From assembly GCA_003219115.1 (NCBI GenBank), contig QHPN01000026.1, positions 1 through 11,639 of the forward strand: 11,639 bases of DNA, written 5' to 3'. The DNA comes from Verrucomicrobiota bacterium. Lineage in GTDB: Bacteria > Verrucomicrobiota > Verrucomicrobiia > Chthoniobacterales > UBA10450. Position 1 is the stretch's first letter; every line of letters begins with the position of its first letter. The notes below the pieces were generated by a model that searched no databases, was not told the origin of the DNA, and saw only the letters and a program-made list of their open reading frames with translations. This document shows, piece after piece, positions 1 to 6,103 of this stretch. A program made the translations under genes and the position numbers.

Positions 1-33
1 AATGAAAAGGTCAGCCGACATTAAACATGTCCC
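1..33 (+). repeat. Tail of a dispersed repeat, cut by the window edge
   Basis: The first 33 bases match 3828-3860 in the same orientation with only a few substitutions (both begin AATGAAAAGG, followed by T, AGCCGAC and TAAACA). At the second site this stretch directly follows a string of hairpins, so here it is probably the end of the same element, most of which lies left of the window. The rest of the 5' gap (34-177) shows no gene and no convincing promoter; a small TTCTG/CAGAA hairpin lies near 136-149. Confidence 0.6.
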
Positions 34-177
34 GGACAACATCTCCGGTGGCAGAGGGCACAAACCCGTTCCGAGCTGTTTCGCACGTCACTGTTATTTT
101 CCAACAGTCTCCGAGGTTCCTTCCGCGCTAGAACTTTCTGTTTGCAGAAATCAAAAGCGTGCATTGCGTAGTCTGGC

Positions 178-912
178 ATGCAACGCTTCCTTTTCCTGCT
201 CGTCATTGTCTTTGCGCTGAAATGCTCGGCCGAGGATCTGCCGATGTATCGGCCGGCCCTCATCGGCACGTCGCCCGACGCGATCATTAATCGGATCGAT
301 GAGAACCTGCTCCTGAAAGCGGGGCAAAAGAAGGCGCTGATCATGTTTTTCGCGCTCGTCGACAAGGATGGCACGGTGAAATGGAGCAGTACGTATCGCG
401 GCACACCCGAATCCAAGCTGCTGGAGCAGGAAATGCAGCGCGCACTGACGAATGCGAAAATGATTCCGGCAATTCGCAATCATGAGCCGGTGGCTGTTTT
501 CTATTACGCAACCGTTGTTTTCCAAGTCGTCGATGAAAAGCCGCGCCTGCGCATTTTCGCGAATCAGGAAGCGAGTGAATTGAGAACAGAAAACGATTTC
601 GTGGGACCGCAACCGTGCCTCGGGGGAGACTCAACATTCAACGGTTTGAATTATCCCGCGAATTTGCCGGTGCAGGTCAACGGCCTGGTTGAATTGTCGC
701 TGAAAATTGACGCTGCCGGAAATCTGCAGGAGCAAAAAGTGGAGAAGGAGGACCCGCCGCTGCTGGGATTTGGAGATGCCGCCATGGCCGATTTCGCAAA
801 TGCCAAATTTATTCCGGCGTTTCGCAACGGTCAGCCAGTTGCGTGTCAGGTCATATTGCCGGTGTACTACCTAGCGCCAGAATCCTCGGCAGACGCACCC
901 GGTGAGCGGTGA
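178..912 (+). CDS. Secreted protein with two TonB-C-like units
   Basis: The 244-residue product starts with a hydrophobic signal peptide (about residues 1-18, likely cut after CSA), so it should act in the periplasm or on the envelope. The rest is an internal duplication. Residues about 59-117 and 175-231 both read as [V/I]D..G followed by a helix, then NAK-[M/F]-IPA-[I/F]-RN..PVA and a closing beta strand. This is the pattern of the TonB C-terminal domain family (PF03544). There is no TM anchor plus proline-rich linker as in true TonB, so coupling to ExbB/ExbD is not implied; stand-alone TonB-C-like proteins are common and mostly uncharacterised. The ATG at 178 is chosen because it gives the signal peptide. 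The 3' end overlaps the next gene by 11 nt, which suggests cotranscription. Confidence is high that this is a gene and moderate for the domain; the role is unknown. Confidence 0.75.
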   Translation: MQRFLFLLVIVFALKCSAEDLPMYRPALIGTSPDAIINRIDENLLLKAGQKKALIMFFALVDKDGTVKWSSTYRGTPESKLLEQEMQRALTNAKMIPAIRNHEPVAVFYYATVVFQVVDEKPRLRIFANQEASELRTENDFVGPQPCLGGDSTFNGLNYPANLPVQVNGLVELSLKIDAAGNLQEQKVEKEDPPLLGFGDAAMADFANAKFIPAFRNGQPVACQVILPVYYLAPESSADAPGER

Positions 913-1486
913 AATCATTCGCGCAATTTTTTTTCAGCGTGATCCAGTAACTTGTGCGCGCGAGCTTATCGGCTGCGAGCTGAATTGGGACCGCTGCGCT
1001 GGTATTATCGTTGAGACGGAAGCTTACCACGCGATCGGTGACGAGGCGTCTCACTGTTTCGTTCGTCCCAGTGCGCGGGCGTTTGTCGAGCGGAATCGCC
1101 CGGGCGCGGCCTACGTTTACTTCAACTACGGCGTGCACTGGATGTTGAATGTGTTGGTGAAAGGAAAGGAGAACGGTTTTGTTCTCATTCGGGCACTGGA
1201 GCCGACTCGCGGAATTGCGCGAATGAGAAGGCGGCGTGGAGTTCATGATTTGCACCGGCTTTGTTCTGGTCCCGGAAAACTAACCCAAGCGCTCGCAATC
1301 ACCGGACGTCATCACGAAATGGATTTGTGCAGTGATGAGGAACATTGTTTTCGAAGCGCAAACCAACGGGTTAAGGTCATTGCCGATAAGCGAATTGGGA
1401 TTCAACGTTCGGCCCATTTGCCATGGCGGTTTACATTGCGCGATAGCGCGCACGTGAGCCGGAGAGTCCGGTCACCCCGAGCATAG
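902..1486 (+). CDS. mpg: 3-methyladenine DNA glycosylase (Mpg/AAG family)
   Basis: The 194-residue protein excises alkylated and deaminated purines as the first step of base excision repair. Family signatures are intact: IVETEAY with the catalytic glutamate at E40 and the tyrosine at Y42, DEASH with H51, YVYFNYGVHWMLN (residues 71-83), the active-site arginine in LIRALEP (R97), and SGPGKLTQAL (122-131). E40, Y42, H51, N83 and R97 fall where human AAG has E125, Y127, H136, N169 and R182. Length is normal for the bacterial family. The start is a GTG lying 11 nt inside the end of the upstream gene, so translation may be coupled. The C-terminal tail is short and arginine-rich. Substrate range cannot be read from the sequence. 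Confidence 0.93.
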   Translation: MSGEIIRAIFFQRDPVTCARELIGCELNWDRCAGIIVETEAYHAIGDEASHCFVRPSARAFVERNRPGAAYVYFNYGVHWMLNVLVKGKENGFVLIRALEPTRGIARMRRRRGVHDLHRLCSGPGKLTQALAITGRHHEMDLCSDEEHCFRSANQRVKVIADKRIGIQRSAHLPWRFTLRDSAHVSRRVRSPRA

Positions 1487-1503
1487 TCTAACGACGGTGG
1501 GTC

Positions 1504-1932
1504 TCAGAAAGCAACCGCTAATCTGCGCTGATCTGCGCTGATAATTTCGGACAGGACAAAGCGTTTCCATTGCAAAGTATTCCGATGAGCAAAATTGATC
1601 AGGTATCCCACAGGTTGGCGCGCGATACGCAGGTAGTTGAGAACCTGCGCTTCATGCTCAGGGACCAGTTCGGTGACCGCTTTGAGCTCGACCATAATAC
1701 CACCGAAAACGTGCAGATCTGGGATATAGCGCTTCTGGAGCTCTCGTCCTTTGTAAAAAACGGCCAGCTCTTGCTTGGAGCGAAAAGGGATGCCTCGCAA
1801 AGCCAATTCTATCTCAAGGCTTTCCTGATAGATTTCCTCTAACAAACCGCTGCCGTTTTCATTATAAACTTCAAACGCTGCGCCCATCAGCTGATAACCC
1901 TCTTCACGAAAAAGACTCTCCTGTTTCTTCAT
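1504..1932 (-). CDS. GxxExxY protein (PD-(D/E)XK nuclease-like)
   Basis: The 142-residue protein has the signature that names the family (PF13366, PDDEXK_3): G29-LL-E32-EI-Y35 within a helix after the AAFEVYNENGSG motif. A PD-(D/E)XK-type core follows: D72 in YIPD and E82-L-K84 in VELKAV, then YLRIARQPVGYLINF. This predicts a nuclease-like fold, but no biochemical role is established that I can name. Start is the ATG at 1932. Orientation opposes both neighbours, so it is not part of the mpg-mnmA run. The gene fits almost exactly between two inverted arms: the ATG lies at the inner edge of the right arm, and residues about 131-141 (ISADQRRLAVA) are read through the left arm. The usual family C-terminus is thus extended by repeat-coded residues. 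It looks like cargo of a small mobile cassette. Confidence 0.85.
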   Translation of the reverse strand: MKKQESLFREEGYQLMGAAFEVYNENGSGLLEEIYQESLEIELALRGIPFRSKQELAVFYKGRELQKRYIPDLHVFGGIMVELKAVTELVPEHEAQVLNYLRIARQPVGYLINFAHRNTLQWKRFVLSEIISADQRRLAVAF

Positions 1933-1964
1933 CAGCGCAGATTAGTGCAGATTAGCGGCTCTTT
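1508..1964. mobile_element. GxxExxY cassette bounded by inverted repeats
   Basis: The arms at 1508-1542 and 1931-1964 are inverted copies. In the core 28 bases (1515-1542 against 1931-1958), 26 match. Each arm is itself a 10-nt direct repeat (ATCAGCGCAG twice in one arm, two substitutions in the other) ending in ATTAGCGG. The space between is filled by one minus-strand gene, the GxxExxY protein. The heptamer CAGAAAG occurs just outside both ends (1505-1511 and 1970-1976) and could be a target duplication, but the right copy is several bases away from the arm. No transposase is encoded, so any mobility would need a partner elsewhere. Confidence 0.55.
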
Positions 1965-2036
1965 GAATCCAGAAAGTCATAATCCTCGGTTCGGATGACG
2001 ATTGACCAGCGGTGACGTCTCGTCGATTTTCCGCGC

Positions 2037-3218
2037 GTGAGTTTGAGAAAGGAACAGCGGGTTCTGCTGGGCATGAGCGGCGGAGTCGATTCCAGCGTTG
2101 CTGGTTATCTGCTGCGCGAACAAGGCTACGAAGTCATCGGAGTGACGATGAAAGTGTGGCCGCAGGACTGCATCTCGCGGGCCGAAGACAAATGTTGCGG
2201 GCCCCAGGCGGTGGCAGACGCGCGCGGTGTTGCCCACTCGCTCGATTTTCCGCACTACGTGGTCGACGAAGCCGACCAGTTCGCAGAACTCGTCATTAAT
2301 TATTTCTCAAGTGAATACCAGGCCGGCCGGACTCCGAATCCGTGCGTGATGTGCAATGAGAAATTGAAATTCGGAAATCTTTGGCAAAAAGCCGAAACGC
2401 TGGACTGCGATTACATCGCAACCGGGCATTACGCGATCATCGAACATGCCGACGCCCACGGCTACAACGGGCGCGCTGTTTTGCGCAAGGGAATCGATCC
2501 GCGCAAAGATCAGTCGTATTTTCTTTTTAGTTTGCGGCAGGAACAACTACAGCGTGCGCTCACACCGCTCGGTCGGATGGCGAAATCTGAAATTCGTGCG
2601 ATCGCGCGGAAACTTGGCCTGAAGGTGGCAGACAAAGCCGATAGCCAGGAAATTTGTTTCGTGCCCGGCCAGGATTACAAAGCGTTTTTGCGTTCGCATC
2701 TTGGCGAAAGCCAATTTCACCGCGGCGGGATTTACGATTTGGAGGGCAACTTCATCGCTGCGCATGAAGGAATTGAGATGTTTACCATTGGGCAGCGAAA
2801 GGGCTTGCCGGGCGGCTCGGCGCAGCCGCGTTACGTCGTCGATCTCGATCCGGAAACGAACCGCGTAATTGTCGGGAGCGCAGAAGATTTGTTAGTCGAA
2901 GAATTCGAACTCGACCGCGTAAACTGGATTTGTCCGAGCCGGACTGGCGGTTCCGGGCTCGCAGGAGCTCGCCCCTCCAGAGAAGGCACCGACGAGTCGA
3001 TCGAATGCACAATTAAGATCCGCTACAACCATCCGGGTACACGCGCGACGGTGACGCCGCTGGAAGAGGAGCGTGCGCGTGTTCGTCTGTGTGAGCCCCA
3101 AAAGGCGGTTACGCCGGGACAGGCTGCGGTCTTTTATGATGGTGATGTTGTTCTTGGCGGCGGCTGGATTTGCCGGCAGGTCCGAGCCGGACCTGCGTTA
3201 GCAATGATCCCAGCGTGA
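2037..3218 (+). CDS. mnmA: tRNA-specific 2-thiouridylase MnmA
   Basis: MnmA adenylates and thiolates U34 of tRNAs for Lys, Glu and Gln, giving 2-thiouridine, in the cytoplasm. The PP-loop SGGVDS is at residues 14-19, the first catalytic cysteine is in NPCVMCN (C106), and the second is in DSQEICF (C207), matching C102 and C199 of the E. coli enzyme. The C-terminal barrel ends in TPGQAAVFYDGD and VLGGGWI. At 393 residues it is longer than the usual 360-370. The excess sits at about residues 301-320, a G/S/R-rich stretch read from a REP-like repeat (2955-2978), and in a tail (381-393) read through a perfect hairpin. GTG at 2037 is used because it is the nearest in-frame start before the PP-loop; TTG at 2043 is an alternative. 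The stop overlaps the cutA start. Confidence 0.95.
   Translation: MSLRKEQRVLLGMSGGVDSSVAGYLLREQGYEVIGVTMKVWPQDCISRAEDKCCGPQAVADARGVAHSLDFPHYVVDEADQFAELVINYFSSEYQAGRTPNPCVMCNEKLKFGNLWQKAETLDCDYIATGHYAIIEHADAHGYNGRAVLRKGIDPRKDQSYFLFSLRQEQLQRALTPLGRMAKSEIRAIARKLGLKVADKADSQEICFVPGQDYKAFLRSHLGESQFHRGGIYDLEGNFIAAHEGIEMFTIGQRKGLPGGSAQPRYVVDLDPETNRVIVGSAEDLLVEEFELDRVNWICPSRTGGSGLAGARPSREGTDESIECTIKIRYNHPGTRATVTPLEEERARVRLCEPQKAVTPGQAAVFYDGDVVLGGGWICRQVRAGPALAMIPA
2955..2978 (-). repeat. Single REP-like unit inside mnmA
   Basis: Read on the minus strand, this is GGAG followed by a hairpin: GGGC stem, GA, GC, a TCCT loop, GC, GA, GCCC. That is the same design (tetranucleotide head, stem, GA/GA internal mismatch, stem, small loop) as the four units in the intergenic repeats at 3561-3636 and 11032-11107. 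It is translated in frame as part of an extra loop of MnmA. Confidence 0.55.
3176..3196 (+). repeat. Perfect hairpin at the mnmA-cutA junction
   Basis: GCAGGTCCG and CGGACCTGC form a 9-bp perfect stem with the loop AGC. It lies in the last codons of mnmA, 18 nt before the cutA start, and has no U-run, so it is not a standard intrinsic terminator. It could shape the mRNA around the cutA initiation site or be another inserted repeat. Confidence 0.6.
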
Positions 3219-3544
3219 ACGAGCAATTTGTCATCGCGTTCACTACGTTTCCGGATGTGGAAACGGCGCGCAAGATCGCGCGGGAACTCGTGGAAAGCGC
3301 GCTCGCTGCTTGCGTCAATATTATCCCGGCAGTGGAGTCGATCTATTACTGGAAAGAGAAAGTGGAAACGGGTGCTGAATCGGTTGCGATCTTCAAACTG
3401 CCCGCAGGGCGTTATTCCGAATTCGAATCGCGTTTACGCAACCTGCATCCGTACGATGTCCCCGAAATTGTCCGCCTGAATATCGCGGGAGGATTGCCCG
3501 ATTATCTTCGCTGGATTGGCGAGAGTTGCGCGCGTTCGGGGTGA
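3215..3544 (+). CDS. cutA: CutA divalent-cation tolerance protein
   Basis: CutA proteins are small trimeric proteins linked to copper and other divalent-metal tolerance; the molecular role is not settled. The 109-residue product carries family blocks LAACVNI-x-P (30-38), ESIYYWKEKVET (41-52) and HPYDVPEI (78-85), and has the normal family length. GTG at 3215 is chosen over an upstream GTG/ATG-like frame start because it places the protein start right before the first beta strand (QFVIAFTTF) and overlaps the mnmA stop as GTGA. That overlap implies translational coupling. The longer reading from 3170 would add residues coded by the junction hairpin and is unlikely. The gene ends just before a repeat-rich gap. 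Confidence 0.93.
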   Translation: MNEQFVIAFTTFPDVETARKIARELVESALAACVNIIPAVESIYYWKEKVETGAESVAIFKLPAGRYSEFESRLRNLHPYDVPEIVRLNIAGGLPDYLRWIGESCARSG

Positions 3545-3560
3545 CGGTGCATTACAATTC

Positions 3561-3636
3561 GTAGGGCGAGACTCCGTCTAGCCAGAACGCGTCCCTGACT
3601 GAGAATCCATCGCGGCTCCGTAGAGCGTCGCCCTAC
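3561..3636. repeat. Paired REP-like palindrome (BIME-like), copy 1
   Basis: Imperfect palindrome with outer arms GTAGGGCGA and TCGCCCTAC, matching inwards to about 23 nt each (3561-3583 and 3614-3636). Each arm starts, on its own strand, with GTAG and then folds into a 19-nt hairpin. It lies between the convergent genes cutA and the permease, 16 nt after the cutA stop. It is clearly related to 11032-11107. Confidence 0.8.
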
Positions 3637-3726
3637 CAAGGTCTAGCGAGCATGGATTCGATGGCAAAGGCAGCGGAGTGCAGTTCCGGTACCTGTCGCG
3701 AGGTGATGGCACAGTCCACTATAGAC

Positions 3727-3746
3727 ACCCCGGAAGCATTCGGGGT
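3727..3746 (+). terminator. Hairpin, possible terminator for mnmA-cutA
   Basis: ACCCCG and CGGGGT pair across an 8-nt loop, followed by TTCCTTCTTC, which is pyrimidine-rich but not a true U-run. It is about 180 nt past cutA. It may serve as a weak terminator or just be the first hairpin of the adjacent dispersed repeat. Confidence 0.35.
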
Positions 3747-3764
3747 TTCCTTCTTCACTGACAA

Positions 3765-3860
3765 AACCGCTGAAGCGGTTAGGGTCCTCTATGGGGATCG
3801 TTCAACACCCAGCTAAAGCAGGGTGTTAATGAAAAGGTTAGCCGACGCTAAACACATTCC
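3765..3860 (+). repeat. Dispersed multi-hairpin repeat
   Basis: Three hairpins in series: AACCGC-TGAA-GCGGTT (3765-3780), AACACCC/GGGTGTT around AGCTAAAGCA (3804-3827), and TTAGC-CGAC-GCTAA (3838-3851). The last part (3828-3860) recurs at window positions 1-33, which marks it as a repeat family. With the palindrome at 3561-3636 it accounts for most of the 344-bp gap. The stretch 3641-3726 holds nothing I can identify. Confidence 0.6.
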
Positions 3861-3888
3861 AACTTCCCTGGGGGCACAAGCCGAAGGC

Positions 3889-5310
3889 CTATGTTCCGGG
3901 CGCGGTTTTACGCCGACGCGCGGTGACAAAAATTGCGACACCGAGGGCATTCGCAAGGCCGCTGGCGGCGATAATCTTGCAGGCGAAGATTAACCGGCTG
4001 GGGACATCGATGATTGGGTAGACGGTGAACCCAATCGCAAGGAGTGAAACGGCGCACCCACAGAAGGCGGCGATGCGCAACCACAGCGGTGCGCGCGAGC
4101 GAACAGCGGTCGCTCCGGCGAGAGGGATCGCAAATAGGACTACATAAACAACTCCGTAAAAAACATTCGCGGCGTTGTCGACGAGTTGAAATGCTTCCTG
4201 AATTCCAGCGCCGATCTGGCTAGAAATCGCGATGACCAGTGTGACCGCGCCAACGAAGATGATGGAGTTAATCGGCGTCTTGTATCTTGGATGTAAACCC
4301 GAGAACCAGACTGGTAAGAGCCGGTCCCAACCGGCGACCATCGGCAAACGCGAACTTCCCGTGAGATGAACGCTGGTGGAGGAGATGGTACGTACTGTCA
4401 TCAACACAATGCCAGCGGACGCGATCGCGCCAGCAATCGGGAACGCGTTTAACCCCAGCCGCAATGTTTGTGGCACCGGTCCGATTAGGTCGATCGGATT
4501 ATTTCCAACGAAGGCGAGAACGGAGCTGGTGCCGAGAATGAACATCAAGGCAATTACGGGAGACGCGATGATGACGGACCGGCCGATGTCGCGGGCCGGG
4601 GCACGGGTTTCGCCGGCAAGAATCGCAACGTATTCGAATCCGCTAAGCGCGCCGACCGCGAGTTTGCTGAAGATGTTGAAACAATAAAAAATCGACATCG
4701 CGGGCGCTGCGATTTGCAGTGGGTGATATTCCTTCAGTTCGCCGCGAGCGAGGGCGAAGAAGGGCAGAATGATCAGCGCACCGTAAACGAGAAGCATGGC
4801 GAATGCGCCGATGTTGTGGACCCATTTGCCGAGGGAGAGACCGCGCACGCCACTCCAGCCGAGACCGAGGACGAGTGCGCAACTTATCAGGGAAACACAC
4901 CATTTGTTGTTTGGCATCCAGCTTTGACCGAGCGCGTAGGAAAGGTTGGTGGTGACGAACATTCCGCCGAGAGCGATGACGCTGATGGAGAGCAGCCACA
5001 GGTTCCAGGCGACGATGAAGCCGACGAACTCGTTGAAGCCGAGTTTGGCCCATTGATAAAGACCTCCCTCCAGCGGCATCAGGCGATTTAAGTAGATAAC
5101 GACAGCGGCTTGCGGAATGTAGAAGAAGACGATGGCGAGGAGCCAGAACACGAGGTGAGCCTGGCCAAGTTTTGCGGCCGCTCCCACCCAGCTCGAGCCA
5201 ACGACAAAGAGAATTTGGGTAAGGACGAGGTCGCGAAGACTGAGTTCTTTCCGCAGCGCCGCGCTCGCGTCTTCAACCTTTTGCTCAGCGCGATCTAGTT
5301 CTGCCACCAT
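3889..5310 (-). CDS. APC-superfamily amino acid permease
   Basis: The 473-residue integral membrane protein has about 12 hydrophobic segments, with a cytoplasmic N-terminus rich in charged residues (1-25). The first helix carries the broken glycine-rich pattern of APC transporters (LFVVGSSWVGAAAKLG). The central GALSGFEYVAILAGETRAPARDIGRS motif is the conserved intracellular loop after TM6 in AA_permease_2 proteins (PF13520), and the TM8-9 loop has RLPMVAGWDRLLPVWFSGLHPRYKTP. It should import or exchange an amino acid or amine; the substrate is not readable. ATG at 5310 lies 3 nt after the upstream stop (a TTG at 5313 also precedes it), so it is coupled to the DUF2231-like gene. The last codons lie in an imperfect hairpin at 3874-3897, and the end may have been reshaped by a repeat. 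Confidence 0.85.
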   Translation of the reverse strand: MVAELDRAEQKVEDASAALRKELSLRDLVLTQILFVVGSSWVGAAAKLGQAHLVFWLLAIVFFYIPQAAVVIYLNRLMPLEGGLYQWAKLGFNEFVGFIVAWNLWLLSISVIALGGMFVTTNLSYALGQSWMPNNKWCVSLISCALVLGLGWSGVRGLSLGKWVHNIGAFAMLLVYGALIILPFFALARGELKEYHPLQIAAPAMSIFYCFNIFSKLAVGALSGFEYVAILAGETRAPARDIGRSVIIASPVIALMFILGTSSVLAFVGNNPIDLIGPVPQTLRLGLNAFPIAGAIASAGIVLMTVRTISSTSVHLTGSSRLPMVAGWDRLLPVWFSGLHPRYKTPINSIIFVGAVTLVIAISSQIGAGIQEAFQLVDNAANVFYGVVYVVLFAIPLAGATAVRSRAPLWLRIAAFCGCAVSLLAIGFTVYPIIDVPSRLIFACKIIAASGLANALGVAIFVTARRRKTAPGT

Positions 5311-5313
5311 CAA

Positions 5314-5820
5314 TTATCTTGGCGAAGGAGCCGGTTTCTTCGGTGGCGGCTCGGTCCGAAATTCTTTATGCCGAATCCTGCCGCCGGCATAGGCGATGTA
5401 GCCGCTCATCCCGAGAACAGTTATCCCCAGCAGAATCGTGCCGATTACCAGTGGTAGCGATGTCTTGGGCCATTTTATGGGCACGATGATCGCAATGACG
5501 CTGAGCACGGCCAGAACGTAGAAAAAATAAATGAGTTGTTCGCCGCGATGTTGATGCTCGTCCAGCCAGGCTTGCCCGGCCTCATCGCTCATCGAGAGAA
5601 CGCGATCGTAACCTTGTTCGCCGAACTCATACACCGGCCAGGCCGACGCGGCGCTGATCAGTATCAGCACCAGGGTGGCGATCTGTGCTGGCCGACTGCG
5701 CAGAAAGAATCCGATGAGCAATCCGATCCAACCCATTGCCAATCCGTAAATGGGGAAGGGGTTGAGGAGAACGTGAACGTATTCCGGTTGCCGCTGGAGA
5801 GCCCGAAGAAGTGAGGTCAT
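5314..5820 (-). CDS. Four-TM membrane protein, DUF2231-like
   Basis: The 168-residue product has four predicted membrane helices (about 22-40, 45-63, 96-114, 121-144) and a proline/lysine-rich cytoplasmic-type tail. The HVLLNPFPIYGL stretch at the first helix and the GYIAYAGGRIRH ending of the fourth recall DUF2231 proteins, which have an H..L..FPI start and a GG-x-[IL]-x-x-H end; H16 and H151 would be the matching histidines. The function of that family is unknown, and heme binding has been considered for relatives but cannot be claimed here. ATG at 5820 is supported by the reconstructed ATGA overlap with the upstream dipeptidase. The MITE now sits 4 nt upstream, so any regulation from the operon leader must pass through or start within the element. 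The gene is followed almost without gap by the permease. Confidence 0.6.
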   Translation of the reverse strand: MTSLLRALQRQPEYVHVLLNPFPIYGLAMGWIGLLIGFFLRSRPAQIATLVLILISAASAWPVYEFGEQGYDRVLSMSDEAGQAWLDEHQHRGEQLIYFFYVLAVLSVIAIIVPIKWPKTSLPLVIGTILLGITVLGMSGYIAYAGGRIRHKEFRTEPPPKKPAPSPR

Positions 5821-5824
5821 TCGT

Positions 5825-6103
5825 TAGTGTCCTGTCTCTGAAATAGCTTAGCATTTGCTAGAGGCAATTTGGCGATTCTCCAAGGCGCGAGCGCAGTGCC
5901 GATATCCGCAGCGATTTCGGCCAAGCGAGAAACGCCGGAGAATCGCCAAAGCGTCCCAGCCCGAAGGGTTGCGTTGAAAATAGGCTGGCGGCGGCGTTGC
6001 GGCTCGGTTGCAGCCCCACTAGGGGGATGCGCCCTCGCCGCGCCTTGCCGGCAGCCCATTTTGAACGCAACAAATGACAAGCTATTTCGGAGACAGGACA
6101 CTA
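5825..6103. mobile_element. MITE-like element with TA borders and two inner hairpins
   Basis: The ends are inverted: 5825-5849 and 6079-6103 match at 24 of 25 positions (TAGTGTCCTGTCTC...), and weaker similarity runs to about 35 nt. The outermost TA at both ends fits a TA target duplication as made by IS630/Tc1-mariner-type transposases, leaving a 275-bp element (5827-6101). Inside are two further inverted pairs: 5868-5881 with 5937-5950 (14 bp perfect) and 5968-5987 with 6052-6071 (18 of 20). No transposase is encoded. Long open frames cross it on both strands but look like a by-product of base composition. Confidence 0.8.

Noticed and set aside
1508..1542. CRISPR-like array from the 10-nt periodic repeats at the GxxExxY arms
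   Set aside because: The units are too short and contiguous, without spacers, and the two sets are inverted to each other.
1963..1983. TTGAAT and CATAAT upstream of mnmA as a promoter
   Set aside because: The 9-nt spacer is too short for a sigma70-type promoter.
2012..2299. Plus-strand frame overlapping the start of mnmA
   Set aside because: The protein is arginine-rich with no domain, and the overlapping frame holds the conserved MnmA PP-loop.
3652..3816. Open frame of 54 codons on the plus strand in the cutA-permease gap
   Set aside because: It runs through two repeat hairpins and stops inside a third, has no ribosome binding site, and shows no recognisable domain.
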